Assembly: GCA_021325525.1 (NCBI GenBank)
Contig: JAJPHB010000082.1
Location: forward strand, 1-35,528
Length of the DNA: 35,528 nt
Reading direction: 5' to 3'
Origin: Alphaproteobacteria bacterium
Lineage (GTDB): Bacteria; Pseudomonadota; Alphaproteobacteria; ATCC43930; CGMCC-115725
Position numbers and translations under genes: made by a program. This document shows positions 16,567 to 24,804 of the stretch, one piece after another. The notes under the pieces were generated by a model that had not been told where the DNA came from, searched no databases, and was given only the letters and a program-made list of their open reading frames with translations. Position 1 is the stretch's first letter. Every line of letters starts with the position of its first letter.

Positions 16567-17027
16567 GCCGCCTGCGCCGCCGCCAGCACCTCCTCGACAT
16601 GGCCCGCGATCTTCACCTTGGGCCAGAGCCCGCGGATGATGCCCTTCTCGTCGATGAGGAAGGTCGTCCGCTCGATCCCCATGTATTTGCGGCCATACAT
16701 GCTCTTCTCGACCCAGACGCCGTAGGCTTCGCAGACCTTGCCCTCGGCGTCGGAGGCGAGGGTGAAGGGCAGCGCGTACTTCTTCTTGAACTTGTCGTGC
16801 GCGGCGACGCTGTCGCGCGAGACGCCGATGACGGTCGCCTTCGCCTCGGAGAAATCCGGCAGCGCGTCGCGGAAGCCGCAGGCCTCCTTGGTGCAGCCCG
16901 AGGTGTCGTCCTTCGGATAGAAATAGAGGATGACCTTCTTCCCGCGCAGCTTCGAGAGCGTGACGGTGCCGCCGCCATCGGTCGGCAGCGTGAAGTCCGG
17001 CGCGGCATCTCCGGTGCTGAGGCTCAT
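16563..17027 (-). CDS. bcp: Thioredoxin-dependent thiol peroxidase (peroxiredoxin, BCP type)
   Basis: 154 residues, the normal BCP length. The thioredoxin fold has FYPKDDTSGCTKEACGFRD with the peroxidatic Cys in SGC and a second Cys five residues on, the BCP arrangement for an atypical 2-Cys mechanism. Downstream are VIGVSRDSVAAHDKFKKKY and an ERTTFLIDEKG strand. It reduces H2O2 and organic hydroperoxides in the cytoplasm using thioredoxin. The start overlaps the glnE stop as ATGA, and its own stop overlaps the DUF455 start as GTGA, so the three genes should be translated from one message. Confidence 0.95.
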   Translation of the reverse strand: MSLSTGDAAPDFTLPTDGGGTVTLSKLRGKKVILYFYPKDDTSGCTKEACGFRDALPDFSEAKATVIGVSRDSVAAHDKFKKKYALPFTLASDAEGKVCEAYGVWVEKSMYGRKYMGIERTTFLIDEKGIIRGLWPKVKIAGHVEEVLAAAQAA

Positions 17028-20000
17028 CGTGGCGTTCCGTCCTCTTCCAGTCTCGCCCGCGCCGCCGCGGCCGGCTCCTCGATGATGCGGCGGTAGTGGC
17101 CGAGGACCCGCCGGGCGGCGGCGTCCATATCGGCCGAGAGGCGGGCGAAGTCAACCGGATCGGGCCCGCGTGTGAGCGCCGCCTGCAGCGCCGGCGCCGC
17201 CGCCTTCTCCTCGACGGCATCGCCCAGCACCAGCTTCAACAGACCCTGGACGCGGCGCCAGAGGCGCAGCGCCGCGACGATGTCCGCCGCCGCCTCCGGC
17301 GCGATGAGGCCCGCCTCGGCGAGGGCGGCGAGCGCCGCGCCGGTATTGGCGCGGACGAGGTCGGGGCGCCGGCGCGCATGGCGCAGCATCAGGTACTGGG
17401 CCACGAACTCGGCATCGACGAGGCCGCCGCGGCGGTGCTTCACGTCAAAGGGCGACGGCCGCGGATGCTGCGCCGCCACGCGCTCGCGCATCTCGGCGAT
17501 GTCGCGGACGAGGCGATCCTCGTCGCGCGGCCGCGTCAGCACCTCGCGGATGAGGCCCATCGCGCTCTCGGCGAGGGCGGGATCGCCGGCGACGGGGCGG
17601 GCGCGCGTCAGCGCCATGTGCTCCCAGGTCCAGGCGAGCTCGTCATGGTAGCGGCGGAAGGCGGCGAGGCTCGAGGCGATGGGGCCGGCGCTGCCCGACG
17701 GACGCAGGCGCATATCGACCTCGTAGAGGAGGCCCTCGGCCGTCGGTGCCGTCAGCGCGTTGATGTAGCGCTGGCTGAGGCGGGCGAAATAGGTGACGGC
17801 GGGCAGCGGCCGGGCGCCGTCCGACGCGGCGTCGTCCGGCGCATCGTAGAAGAGGATGAGGTCGAGATCGGAGGTGACCGTCATCTCGCGCCCGCCGAGC
17901 TTGCCGAGCCCGATGACGGCGAAGCGGCCGCCGGGCACGCCGCCATGCGCGCGGGCGAATTCGGCGGCAACGCGCGGCAGCAGCCCGGCGAGGACCGTGT
18001 CGGCGATGGCGGCGAAGGCGGCGCCGGCGTCCTCGCCGTCGATGCGGCGGCGGAGCAGGTGGACGCCGATCTGGAACTTGCGGTCGTTCGCCCAGCGCCG
18101 CGCCAGGTCGAGGACGTCGGAATAATCGCGCGCCGGCGCCAGGACCCGTTCGAACTCGGCGGCGAGCGCCGGCGGCTCCGGCGGCGCCGCGAAGAAATCC
18201 GCCGAGAGCACGCCGTCGAGCAGCAGCGGGTGGCGCGCGAGCTGCTCGGCGAGGCGCGGCGCGCCGCCCATGATCTCGGCGACGAGCTCGAGGAGCGCCG
18301 GGTTGGCGTGGAGGAGCGAGAAGAGCTGCACGCCCGCCGGCAGGCGCGCCATGAACTGGTCGAAGCGGAGGAAGGCGAGATCGGGGTCGGCGGTGGCGCC
18401 GAGCGCGCGCAGCAGCGCCGGCACCAGCTCGGTCACGATCTCGCGGGCGCGCTGGCTGCGCATCGCCCGGTAGCGTCCATGGTGCCAGCCGCGAATGGCG
18501 GCCGCCACCGCGGCGGGCTCGGCGAAGCCGAGGCGGCGCAGCGTCGCCAGCGTCTCGGGGTCGTCCTCGATGCCGGTGAAGACGAGGTTGCCGGGGCCGG
18601 CAAGGCTCGGCGCCTCCTCGAAGAGGCGGGCATAGTGCTTCTCGACCTGGCCCAGATGATGGCGGAGGTCGTCGGCGAAGGCGTCGGCATCGGCATAGCC
18701 GAGGAAGACCGCGAGACGGCGCAGCCCGTCGGCGTCCTCGGGGAGAGTATGCGTCTGCGCGTCCTCCACCATCTGGAGGCGGTGCTCGACGCGGCGCAGG
18801 AAGACATAGGCGGCGCCCATCTCGGTCGCGACGAGATGCGTCACCCGCTCGGCGCGCGCCAGCGCCTGCAGCGCGGCGCAAGTGCCGGAGAGGCGCAGCT
18901 CCGGCATCCTTCCGCCCCAGATGAGCTGCTGCGTCTGCGCGAAGAACTCGATCTCGCGGATGCCGCCGCGGCCGAGCTTCACATTGTGCCCGGCGACGGC
19001 GATGCGGCTGCCGCCGCGATGCGCGTTGATCTGCCGCTTGATCGAATGGATGTCCTGGATGGCGGCGAAATCGAGATGCTTGCGCCAGAGGAAGGGGCGC
19101 AGCTCGGCGAGGAAGGCGGCGCCCGCCGCGAGGTCGCCGGCGACGGGCCGCGCCTTGATGAGGGCGGCACGCTCCCAATTCTGGCCCGCGCTCTCGTAAT
19201 AGGTGAGCGCCGCTTCGAGTGAGAGGGCGGGCGGCGTCGAGGCAGGGTCGGGGCGCAGGCGCAGATCGGCGCGGAAGACATAGCCCTCGGAGGTGCGCTC
19301 CTCGAGGATGCGGACGAGCTCGCGCGCGAGCCGGGCGGCGCATTGCTGCACGCTCGTCCGTCCGCGATAGCGCAGCTTCTCGGCGTCGAAGAGAATGATG
19401 AGGTCGATGTCGCTCGAATAATTGAGCTCGCGCCCGCCGAGCTTGCCCATGCCGAGAATGACGAGGCCGCTGTCGCGCGCCGGGTCCTCGGGGTCGCCGC
19501 GCTCGATCTCGCCGGCGGCCGCTGCGGCTGCGAGAAGATGGCGTGCGACGCGTTGCAGCGCCGCATCGGCGAAGCGGCTCAGCGCGCCCGTGACCTCGTC
19601 CAGCGACCACAGCCCGGTGATGTCGGCGAGGGCGACGAGGAGGGCGACGCGGCGGCGCGCGATGCGCAGCGCCTCCATGAGCGCGGCGCGTTCCGCCGGC
19701 TGGGTGGCGCGCGTCAGCGACGGACGGCGCTCGACGCGGCGGATGAGCCGCTCCAGCGCGGCCTCGGGCCCGTGCCGCACGAACTGCCGGACGAGGCGCA
19801 CCTCCTTGAGGCAGCATCGCGTCAAGAAAGGCGAGTTGCCGAAGACCGCCTCCAGGATGCGGCGTCCCGCCGCATCCTCCGCAAGTTTCCGCGCGAAGCC
19901 GGCGAGATCCGCGCTATCATCGAGGGCGATCCACTCCTCGATCCCGCGCCGCGCCTGCGCCGCATCGGCGGGCGCCGGCAGGCTTGTCGGAGGAATGCGT

Positions 20001-20029
20001 CGAGAGAGCGAGGATAGCGATCGAGACAT
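17024..20029 (-). CDS. glnE: Bifunctional glutamine synthetase adenylyltransferase/adenylyl-removing enzyme
   Basis: 1001 residues, near the usual length. Two nucleotidyltransferase domains are intact. The N-terminal deadenylase has GMGKLGGRELNYSSDIDL (about 193-212), and the C-terminal adenylylase has GLGKLGGREMTVTSDLDL (about 704-722), each with the paired metal-binding aspartates. Other family segments are GGIREIEFFAQTQQLIWGG and HRRGGLVDAEFVAQYL, the latter near the PII-responsive helical region. It adenylylates GlnA under nitrogen excess and reverses this when nitrogen is short, under PII control. The start ATG 20029 has a weak Shine-Dalgarno. It diverges from the AsmA-like gene across 73 bp that can form a long hairpin. 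It leads the coupled bcp and DUF455 genes. Confidence 0.95.
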   Translation of the reverse strand: MSRSLSSLSRRIPPTSLPAPADAAQARRGIEEWIALDDSADLAGFARKLAEDAAGRRILEAVFGNSPFLTRCCLKEVRLVRQFVRHGPEAALERLIRRVERRPSLTRATQPAERAALMEALRIARRRVALLVALADITGLWSLDEVTGALSRFADAALQRVARHLLAAAAAAGEIERGDPEDPARDSGLVILGMGKLGGRELNYSSDIDLIILFDAEKLRYRGRTSVQQCAARLARELVRILEERTSEGYVFRADLRLRPDPASTPPALSLEAALTYYESAGQNWERAALIKARPVAGDLAAGAAFLAELRPFLWRKHLDFAAIQDIHSIKRQINAHRGGSRIAVAGHNVKLGRGGIREIEFFAQTQQLIWGGRMPELRLSGTCAALQALARAERVTHLVATEMGAAYVFLRRVEHRLQMVEDAQTHTLPEDADGLRRLAVFLGYADADAFADDLRHHLGQVEKHYARLFEEAPSLAGPGNLVFTGIEDDPETLATLRRLGFAEPAAVAAAIRGWHHGRYRAMRSQRAREIVTELVPALLRALGATADPDLAFLRFDQFMARLPAGVQLFSLLHANPALLELVAEIMGGAPRLAEQLARHPLLLDGVLSADFFAAPPEPPALAAEFERVLAPARDYSDVLDLARRWANDRKFQIGVHLLRRRIDGEDAGAAFAAIADTVLAGLLPRVAAEFARAHGGVPGGRFAVIGLGKLGGREMTVTSDLDLILFYDAPDDAASDGARPLPAVTYFARLSQRYINALTAPTAEGLLYEVDMRLRPSGSAGPIASSLAAFRRYHDELAWTWEHMALTRARPVAGDPALAESAMGLIREVLTRPRDEDRLVRDIAEMRERVAAQHPRPSPFDVKHRRGGLVDAEFVAQYLMLRHARRRPDLVRANTGAALAALAEAGLIAPEAAADIVAALRLWRRVQGLLKLVLGDAVEEKAAAPALQAALTRGPDPVDFARLSADMDAAARRVLGHYRRIIEEPAAAARARLEEDGTPR

Positions 20030-20038
20030 TCAAGACGA

Positions 20039-20088
20039 GACCCTGTCGCGCGCGGCGGCGCAGCCTGCGCGCCGCCGCCGGCAGGGTC
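20039..20088. promoter_or_regulatory. Long imperfect inverted repeat between glnE and the AsmA-like gene
   Basis: The outer arms GACCCTG (20039-20045) and CAGGGTC (20082-20088) are perfect complements, and the inner arms GGCGGCGC (20054-20061) and GCGCCGCC (20069-20076) are also perfect. They nest around a seven-base loop. The element fills most of the 73-bp divergent gap, so it lies in or near the leaders of both genes. It could be an operator or a leader structure, but GC-rich DNA yields such repeats by chance. Confidence 0.3.
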
Positions 20089-20102
20089 AAGCACACCCGC
20101 CC

Positions 20103-23100
20103 ATGCGCCTGACGCGCCGCATCGCCGCCCTGGCGCTGAAGTCGGCGGGGGCGGCGATGGCGTTCATCGTCCTGGCGCTGGGCGTTCTCTTCCTTCGCCT
20201 CGATTATGCGCCGCTGTCGCTGTCGCTCCTGACGCCGGCGCTCGAGCGCGCGCTGTCGCCGGCGGACGGCGCCTTTCGCCTGCGCATCGCCGGCACCGTG
20301 CTGTCGCTCGCCGAGGACCGGCGCAGCGTCGAGCTTCAGGCGCGCGGCATCCGCTTCGAGGATGATCGCGGCGCCGCCATCGCCTCTGTTCCGGATTTCA
20401 TCCTCGGCCTCAGCCTCGATGCGCTCTTCCACGGCATGCTGGCGCCGACGCGGATCATCGTCGATGCGCCGCGCCTTCACGTGGTGCGCGGCGGCGATGG
20501 AGCCTTCGAGCTCGGCATCGGCGGCGGCTCAGGGACGAGCGGCGCGCTGACGCAGTTCTTCCGGCACGATTTTCTGGCGGCTCCCGACCGCGCTCGGCCG
20601 CTCGGCTACCTGAAAGAGGTGCGGATTCGCGGCGCCAGTCTCGACGTCGCCGATCGCTTTCTCGGCACGCAGTGGCAGGCGCCGCGCGCCTCGGCAACCT
20701 TTCTGCGCGGCCCGGCCGGCGCGTCCGGCAGCTTCGCGCTCGCCGTCGCCGTCGAAGGGAGCACCGCGGCGCTCAGCGGCGATTTTCGCTACGTCATCGC
20801 CGAGCATCGCCTGACGGCGCAGCTCGCCCTCGCCGGCTGGGATTTGTCGAAGCTGCGCCGTGTCGCGCCGGTCCTGACGCCGGCGGCGGGGCTGCGCGTC
20901 CCCATCGGCGGCACGGTGGTTGCGATCGTCGATACGGCGGGCGGCGGGCTGCGCGAGATGCGCGTCGATCTCACCTCTTGGCCGGGCTCGGTTCTCGATC
21001 CGCGGCTCGGACAGGCGCCGATCGCGGTCGGATACGGCTCCGTCCGCGCGCGCTACGAGGCGGCGGCGGCGCGCGTCACGCTCGAAAGCTTGGCGCTCGA
21101 TCTCGGCGGCCCCGCCCTCGCCCTCGCGGGCACGATCGACGGCGTCGATTCGCGGCAGCTGCTGCGCGATCCCGCCGATTGGCAAGACCGGCTCGCGATT
21201 GCCGTCGAAGCCACGGTTCGGCACATGCCGGCCGACGATCTCGCCCGCTTCTGGCCGCCGGACCTCGCCCCTCCTGCGCGCGACTGGGTGACGCGCAACA
21301 TCCGCGACGGCAGCGTCGAGGAGGCGCATCTCGCGGCGAAGCTCGAGCTGGATCCGCGCGCCGCCTTCGCCGCGCTCCCCTTCCCTGACCCTCCCCCGCC
21401 CCTCTCTAACCCTCCCCCGCTCCTCCCTAACCCTCCCCCGCTTGCGGGGGAGGGCAGGGTGGGGGCTGCCGCCGAGGAGGACAAGATGGGGGCGGCCGCC
21501 GCGGTTCGAACTGCAGGTGGCGGCCGGACCCCCGACTTCGTGGACGCCGTCACCCTCGACGAGCTCTCCGGCGCCATGACGCTGCGCGGTTTGACCGTCG
21601 ATTACCTGGCGCCGCTGCCGCCGGTGCGCGGCGTCGACGGAACGGCGGTCTTCGACCGCAGCCGCATGGTGCTGACGCCGACCGCCGGCGCGCTCGCCGG
21701 CATCAGGCTCCGCGCCGGCTCGGCCACGATCACCGATCTCGACAAGAAGGACCAGGACATCGACATCCAGCTCGATGTCGAGGGGCCGTTGCGCGACGCG
21801 CTCGATGTGCTCGACGCCAAGCCCTTCCGCTATGCGCATGAGCTCGGCATCGATCCGGCGCGGGTCGCCGGCGCCGCCGCCGCGCACCTCGCCTTCAAAT
21901 TCCCGCTCGACCACCGCACGACATTGGACCAGGTGGCCATCGCGGCCAAGGCGACGCTGTCCGGGGTTGCGCTCGGCGGGATCGTGCTGGGTGAGGACCT
22001 CAGCGAGGGCGAGCTGCGCCTCGATCTCGACCGCGCGGGGCTGCGCCTCGACGGCAAGGCGAAGATCGCGGGCGCGCCGGCGACGATCGGCTGGCAGCAG
22101 AATTTCAAGCCGGTCGCGGGCGTGCGGAGTCGCTACACGGTCGAGTCCGAGCTCGACGATGCGACGCGCCGCCGCCTCGGCCTGGCGCTCGACGCGGTGA
22201 AGGTCGCGGGGCCGCTCGCGGTCGAGGCGAGCGTCACGACTTCAGCCGATCGGCGCGGGGCGGCGCAAATCGCCCTCGATGCGGGCCGCGCCGCGGTCGC
22301 CGTCCCCGATCTCGCCTGGACGAAGCCCGCCGGCAGCCCCGCCACGGCGCGCTTCGATCTCGCACTTGCCGAGGGCCGCATCGCGGCGATCCGCGCCGCC
22401 ACGCTGGCGAGCGCCGGCGCCGATATCCGCCTCTCCGCCGCCTTCGACGCCGCCGCGCTGCGGCGCCTCGAGCTCCAGCGCTTCCGCCTCGGCGAGACGG
22501 AGATGACCGGCACAATCCTGCGCCGCGCCGAGGGCGGCTGGCGCGCCGATCTGCGCGGTGCCGCTTTCGATGCGAGCGGCCTTGCCGCCGGGCTGACAAG
22601 GCCGCGCGGCGCCGCGCCGGAGCCGCCCCTCGTTCTCGATGCCCAATTCGGCCGCCTCATCCTCGGACCGAAGCGCGAGGCGCGGGACGCCACTCTCCAG
22701 CTCTATAGCGACGGCAGGCATTGGCAGAGCGCCCGCTTCGATGCCGCGCCCTGGGGCGAGGGCAAGATCGAGCTGCGCTTCGGCGAGGCCGGCGGCAAGC
22801 GGCCCTTCACCTTCGAGACGAGCGATCTCGGCGCCGCCCTGCGTCTCTTTGACATTTCGGATCACCTCGCCGGCGGCCGCCTCGCCGTGACGGGCGAGGC
22901 ACAGGATGCAGGCGCGGCGCGGAAATTCGTCGGCCATATCGATGGCGGGCAATACCGCATTGTCCACGCCCCGGCGCTGGCGAAGCTGCTCGCCCTCGCC
23001 TCCTTCAGCGGGATCGCGAGCCTCCTCTCGGGCGACGGCATTCCCTTTGACCGCCTCACCGGCGATTTCACCGCCGAGGCGGGGCGCATCGCCGTGAGCC

Positions 23101-23435
23101 GTCTGCGCGCCTGGGGCGGCGCGCTCGGCGTCACAACAGACGGCAGCGTCGATCTCGGCCGCGGCACCCTCGACCTCGCCGGCACCATCGTCCCCGCCTA
23201 CCGCCTCAACAGCCTTCTCGGCAACATCCCGGTCATCGGCAACCTGCTGCAAGGCGGCGAGGGCCAGGGGCTCTTCGCCGCCAATTTCCGCGCCGCCGGT
23301 GCGCTCGATGACCCGGCGATCACGGTCAACCCGCTGAGCGCGCTCGCCCCCGGCTTCCTGCGCAACCTCTTCCTCTTCGACGCGCCGGGACAGTCTGCCG
23401 CGCCGGCGAAGCCGGAGGGCGATGCGGTGAAGTGA
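20103..23435 (+). CDS. AsmA/DUF3971-family (YhdP-like) envelope protein with repeat-derived insertion
   Basis: 1110 residues from ATG 20103 (MRLTRRIAALALKSAG). One N-terminal membrane anchor (about 17-35) is followed by a very long beta-rich periplasmic part. A DUF3971-like region holds RDWVTRNIRDGSVEEAHL and YLAPLPPVRGVDGTAVFD. The C-terminal AsmA-like region has DGIPFDRLTGDFTAEAGRI, TTDGSVDLGRGTLDLAGTI and IPVIGNLLQGGEGQGLF. These proteins are thought to bridge inner and outer membranes and help phospholipid transport; that role is by homology. Residues about 426-479 are low-complexity Pro/Gly/Ala sequence encoded by three 21-bp tandem units and a palindrome, interrupting the DUF3971 region without breaking the frame. 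The gene diverges from glnE. Confidence 0.83.
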   Translation: MRLTRRIAALALKSAGAAMAFIVLALGVLFLRLDYAPLSLSLLTPALERALSPADGAFRLRIAGTVLSLAEDRRSVELQARGIRFEDDRGAAIASVPDFILGLSLDALFHGMLAPTRIIVDAPRLHVVRGGDGAFELGIGGGSGTSGALTQFFRHDFLAAPDRARPLGYLKEVRIRGASLDVADRFLGTQWQAPRASATFLRGPAGASGSFALAVAVEGSTAALSGDFRYVIAEHRLTAQLALAGWDLSKLRRVAPVLTPAAGLRVPIGGTVVAIVDTAGGGLREMRVDLTSWPGSVLDPRLGQAPIAVGYGSVRARYEAAAARVTLESLALDLGGPALALAGTIDGVDSRQLLRDPADWQDRLAIAVEATVRHMPADDLARFWPPDLAPPARDWVTRNIRDGSVEEAHLAAKLELDPRAAFAALPFPDPPPPLSNPPPLLPNPPPLAGEGRVGAAAEEDKMGAAAAVRTAGGGRTPDFVDAVTLDELSGAMTLRGLTVDYLAPLPPVRGVDGTAVFDRSRMVLTPTAGALAGIRLRAGSATITDLDKKDQDIDIQLDVEGPLRDALDVLDAKPFRYAHELGIDPARVAGAAAAHLAFKFPLDHRTTLDQVAIAAKATLSGVALGGIVLGEDLSEGELRLDLDRAGLRLDGKAKIAGAPATIGWQQNFKPVAGVRSRYTVESELDDATRRRLGLALDAVKVAGPLAVEASVTTSADRRGAAQIALDAGRAAVAVPDLAWTKPAGSPATARFDLALAEGRIAAIRAATLASAGADIRLSAAFDAAALRRLELQRFRLGETEMTGTILRRAEGGWRADLRGAAFDASGLAAGLTRPRGAAPEPPLVLDAQFGRLILGPKREARDATLQLYSDGRHWQSARFDAAPWGEGKIELRFGEAGGKRPFTFETSDLGAALRLFDISDHLAGGRLAVTGEAQDAGAARKFVGHIDGGQYRIVHAPALAKLLALASFSGIASLLSGDGIPFDRLTGDFTAEAGRIAVSRLRAWGGALGVTTDGSVDLGRGTLDLAGTIVPAYRLNSLLGNIPVIGNLLQGGEGQGLFAANFRAAGALDDPAITVNPLSALAPGFLRNLFLFDAPGQSAAPAKPEGDAVK
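21389..21454 (+). repeat. Tandem 21-bp units ending in a REP-like palindrome, inside the AsmA-like gene
   Basis: The 11-mer CCCTCCCCCGC occurs at 21389, 21410 and 21431, exactly 21 bp apart, so each unit adds seven residues (PDPPPPL, SNPPPLL, PNPPPLA). The last copy forms a perfect palindrome with GCGGGGGAGGG (21444-21454) across a TT loop. The same palindrome with one paired base change lies at 26515-26538. It is followed by CAGGG in both copies, so this is a dispersed element and not a protein-driven repeat. Confidence 0.8.
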
Positions 23436-23466
23436 AAGTCCGACGGATCGATTTGAACCACAACGA

Positions 23467-23482
23467 CACGAAGGCACGAAGA
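23467..23482 (+). repeat. Short tandem repeat (CACGAAGR)2 after the AsmA-like gene
   Basis: Two consecutive 8-bp units, CACGAAGG and CACGAAGA, lie in a context (AACCACAACGACACGAAGG) that resembles dispersed intergenic repeats seen in many proteobacteria. It coincides with the point where homology of the reverse-strand WYL remnant ends. Recognition of the family is from memory and not from a search. Confidence 0.4.
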
Positions 23483-23490
23483 CGGAAGTG

Positions 23491-23931
23491 CAGCGCTGGT
23501 CGAGGACCAGGAGTTCGCCGATCCGGTCGGTGCGGAAATGGCGGAAATCCTGGCGCAGCTCGCACCACCCCGCGATCATGCGGACGCGCTCGAAGAAGCC
23601 GAGGGCGAACGGCCAGATGACGCGTTCCGAGGCGCCGCCGCTGCGGCTCCGATAGGCGATCCTGAGCTTGCGCTCGCGCCGGATCGCCTGGCGCACGAGG
23701 CCGAGGTCGATCGCCTCGGCCGCGCTCTCCGCATGGGCGCCGGCGACGAGGAGGCCGGAGGCATCGAGGCTCTCGGCGAAGTCGGGCGGCAAGACGGCGG
23801 CGATCTTGGCGAGCGCGTCGAGCGCCGCGGCGCTCGTCGCCCTGCCGTGCCACCCAGCGCGACCCCAGCACCAGCGCCTCGATCTCCTCCTCGGAGAACA
23901 TGCGCGGCGGCAGCATGAAGGATCGCGACAT
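23491..23931 (-). pseudogene. Remnant of a YafY-type WYL-domain transcriptional regulator
   Basis: The reverse strand encodes recognisable WYL-regulator sequence in two frames. From 23931 comes SFMLPPRMFSEEEIEALVLGSRWVA, matching the segment after the HTH (LPPLMFTPEEIEALVLG type). The frame is lost near 23835-23855. In the next frame it continues DALAKIAAVLPPDFAESLDASGLL, then AIRRERKLRIAYRSRSGG, ERVIWPFALGFFERVRMIAGWCELR, and DFRHFRTDRIGELLVLDQR. The N-terminal HTH (about 65 residues in intact members) is absent; the DNA upstream is instead a dispersed palindrome. The tail is cut by a short repeat. No intact start-to-stop frame covers it. Intact regulators bind ligands through the WYL domain; this one should be non-functional. 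Confidence 0.72.
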
Positions 23932-24011
23932 CGAGGCGAGAGTCCCGATTGCATGCAGCGGACGCAAGAACGCGTGACATTCGCTGCCATCGAGCCAGCC
24001 GCGTCCCGCCC

Positions 24012-24152
24012 CGTCATTGCGCGCGCGGCGAAGCAATCCAGGCCACAGCGCCGCCCGCTGGGTTGCTTCGCCGGAGCCTGTCCTTGGGCCGGCCTCCGGC
24101 CGGACCCGAGGGGCTCGCGACGACGCCGGCGGGATCCGCGAGAAATGACCTG
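24012..24152. repeat. Dispersed palindromic repeat (CATTGCG...CGAAGCAATCC type)
   Basis: The arms CGGCGAAGCAATCCAG (24026-24041) and CTGGGTTGCTTCGCCG (24058-24073) pair at 15 of 16 bases. A second hairpin built on GGCCGG lies at about 24086-24107. The outer ends GTCATTGCGCG and CGCGAGAAATGAC are also roughly complementary. This matches my recollection of a common intergenic repeat of Rhizobiales and relatives. It stands where the missing 5' part of the WYL regulator should be. Confidence 0.6.
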
Positions 24153-24236
24153 CAAGGTAATCGACGCCGGGCGCTCGCCGCGGAAGGATGGGCCGCCATC
24201 GCCAAGCTGGCACATCCATGAAGGAGACTGACTGAG

Positions 24237-24605
24237 ATGGTCGATTGCACTGAATTGGCGGACCGCTACATCGCGGTCTGGAACGAGGCCGATGCGGCGC
24301 GCCGCCGCGCCCTCATCGCCCGCACCTTCACCGAGGATGTCCGCTACCTCGATCCGCTGATGGCGGCAGAAGCGCCGGCTGGCATCGACCGGCTGATCGC
24401 CGGCGTCCATGACCGCTTCCCCGGCCACCGCTTTCGCCGCACGGGCGGCGTCGACTTCCATCACGACCGCCTTCGCTTCCGTTGGGAGCTCGCGCCGGCG
24501 GGCGGGCCGGTCTTCGCCGCCGGAACCGATTTCGCCATCATCGCCGAGGATGGCCGCATCAGCGCCGTGACCGGCTTTCTCGACCAGGCGCCCACTGCCG
24601 GGTGA
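24237..24605 (+). CDS. NTF2/SnoaL-like family protein
   Basis: 122 residues from ATG 24237, with AAGGAGA at good spacing. The cone-shaped alpha+beta barrel pattern is visible: an N-terminal helix ADRYIAVWNEADAARRRALIARTFTEDVRYLDP, then PAGIDRLIAGVHDRFPGHRF, then strands FHHDRLRFRWEL, AGTDFAIIAEDGRISAVTGFLD. The last strands are the usual SnoaL-like ending. Such proteins are small cytoplasmic isomerases, cyclases or dehydratases, or ligand-binding proteins. No substrate can be inferred. The WYL-regulator remnant lies divergently upstream and may once have controlled it (inference). A strong stem-loop follows the stop by 24 bp. Confidence 0.78.
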   Translation: MVDCTELADRYIAVWNEADAARRRALIARTFTEDVRYLDPLMAAEAPAGIDRLIAGVHDRFPGHRFRRTGGVDFHHDRLRFRWELAPAGGPVFAAGTDFAIIAEDGRISAVTGFLDQAPTAG

Positions 24606-24629
24606 GCTGGGCGACCAGCGCGAAACAGA

Positions 24630-24659
24630 GCGGCCGGCCCGTTTCAGCGGGTCGGCCGC
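24630..24659 (+). terminator. Stem-loop after the NTF2-like gene
   Basis: The arms at 24630-24641 (GCGGCCGGCCCG) and 24648-24659 (CGGGTCGGCCGC) pair over 12 bp with a single G-U, closing a six-base loop, 24 bp after the stop. No T tract follows, so it is terminator-like but not a canonical intrinsic terminator. Confidence 0.45.
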
Positions 24660-24804
24660 CGCGGGGCGTTGCGGCTCCGACCGGTTTTCGCTTCTTTGGG
24701 TCACGTTTTGTTCTTGCGGCGCTCTTTGGCATCGCTTATCTCTTCGCTGCACGGGGCGCGCATCGGTCCGCCGCCGCTCTATGCTGTCGGCCCGGGAGGC
24801 GTGC

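Noticed and set aside
16274-16639. Forward frame across bcp/DUF455 as a possible small gene
   Set aside because: It is Arg/Pro-rich shadow sequence without a Shine-Dalgarno and lies opposite well-supported genes.
19422-20102. N-terminal extension of the AsmA-like frame back over glnE
   Set aside because: It is antisense to glnE codons, and the membrane anchor begins just after ATG 20103.
21389-21454. Regularly spaced 21-bp repeats considered as a CRISPR-like array
   Set aside because: Units are contiguous without unique spacers, in-frame within a gene, and there are no cas genes.
22242-24752. An 836-codon reverse frame opposite the AsmA-like gene
   Set aside because: It is a shadow over the AsmA-like gene; only its middle part (about 23491-23840) encodes real but frameshifted WYL-regulator sequence, annotated as a pseudogene.
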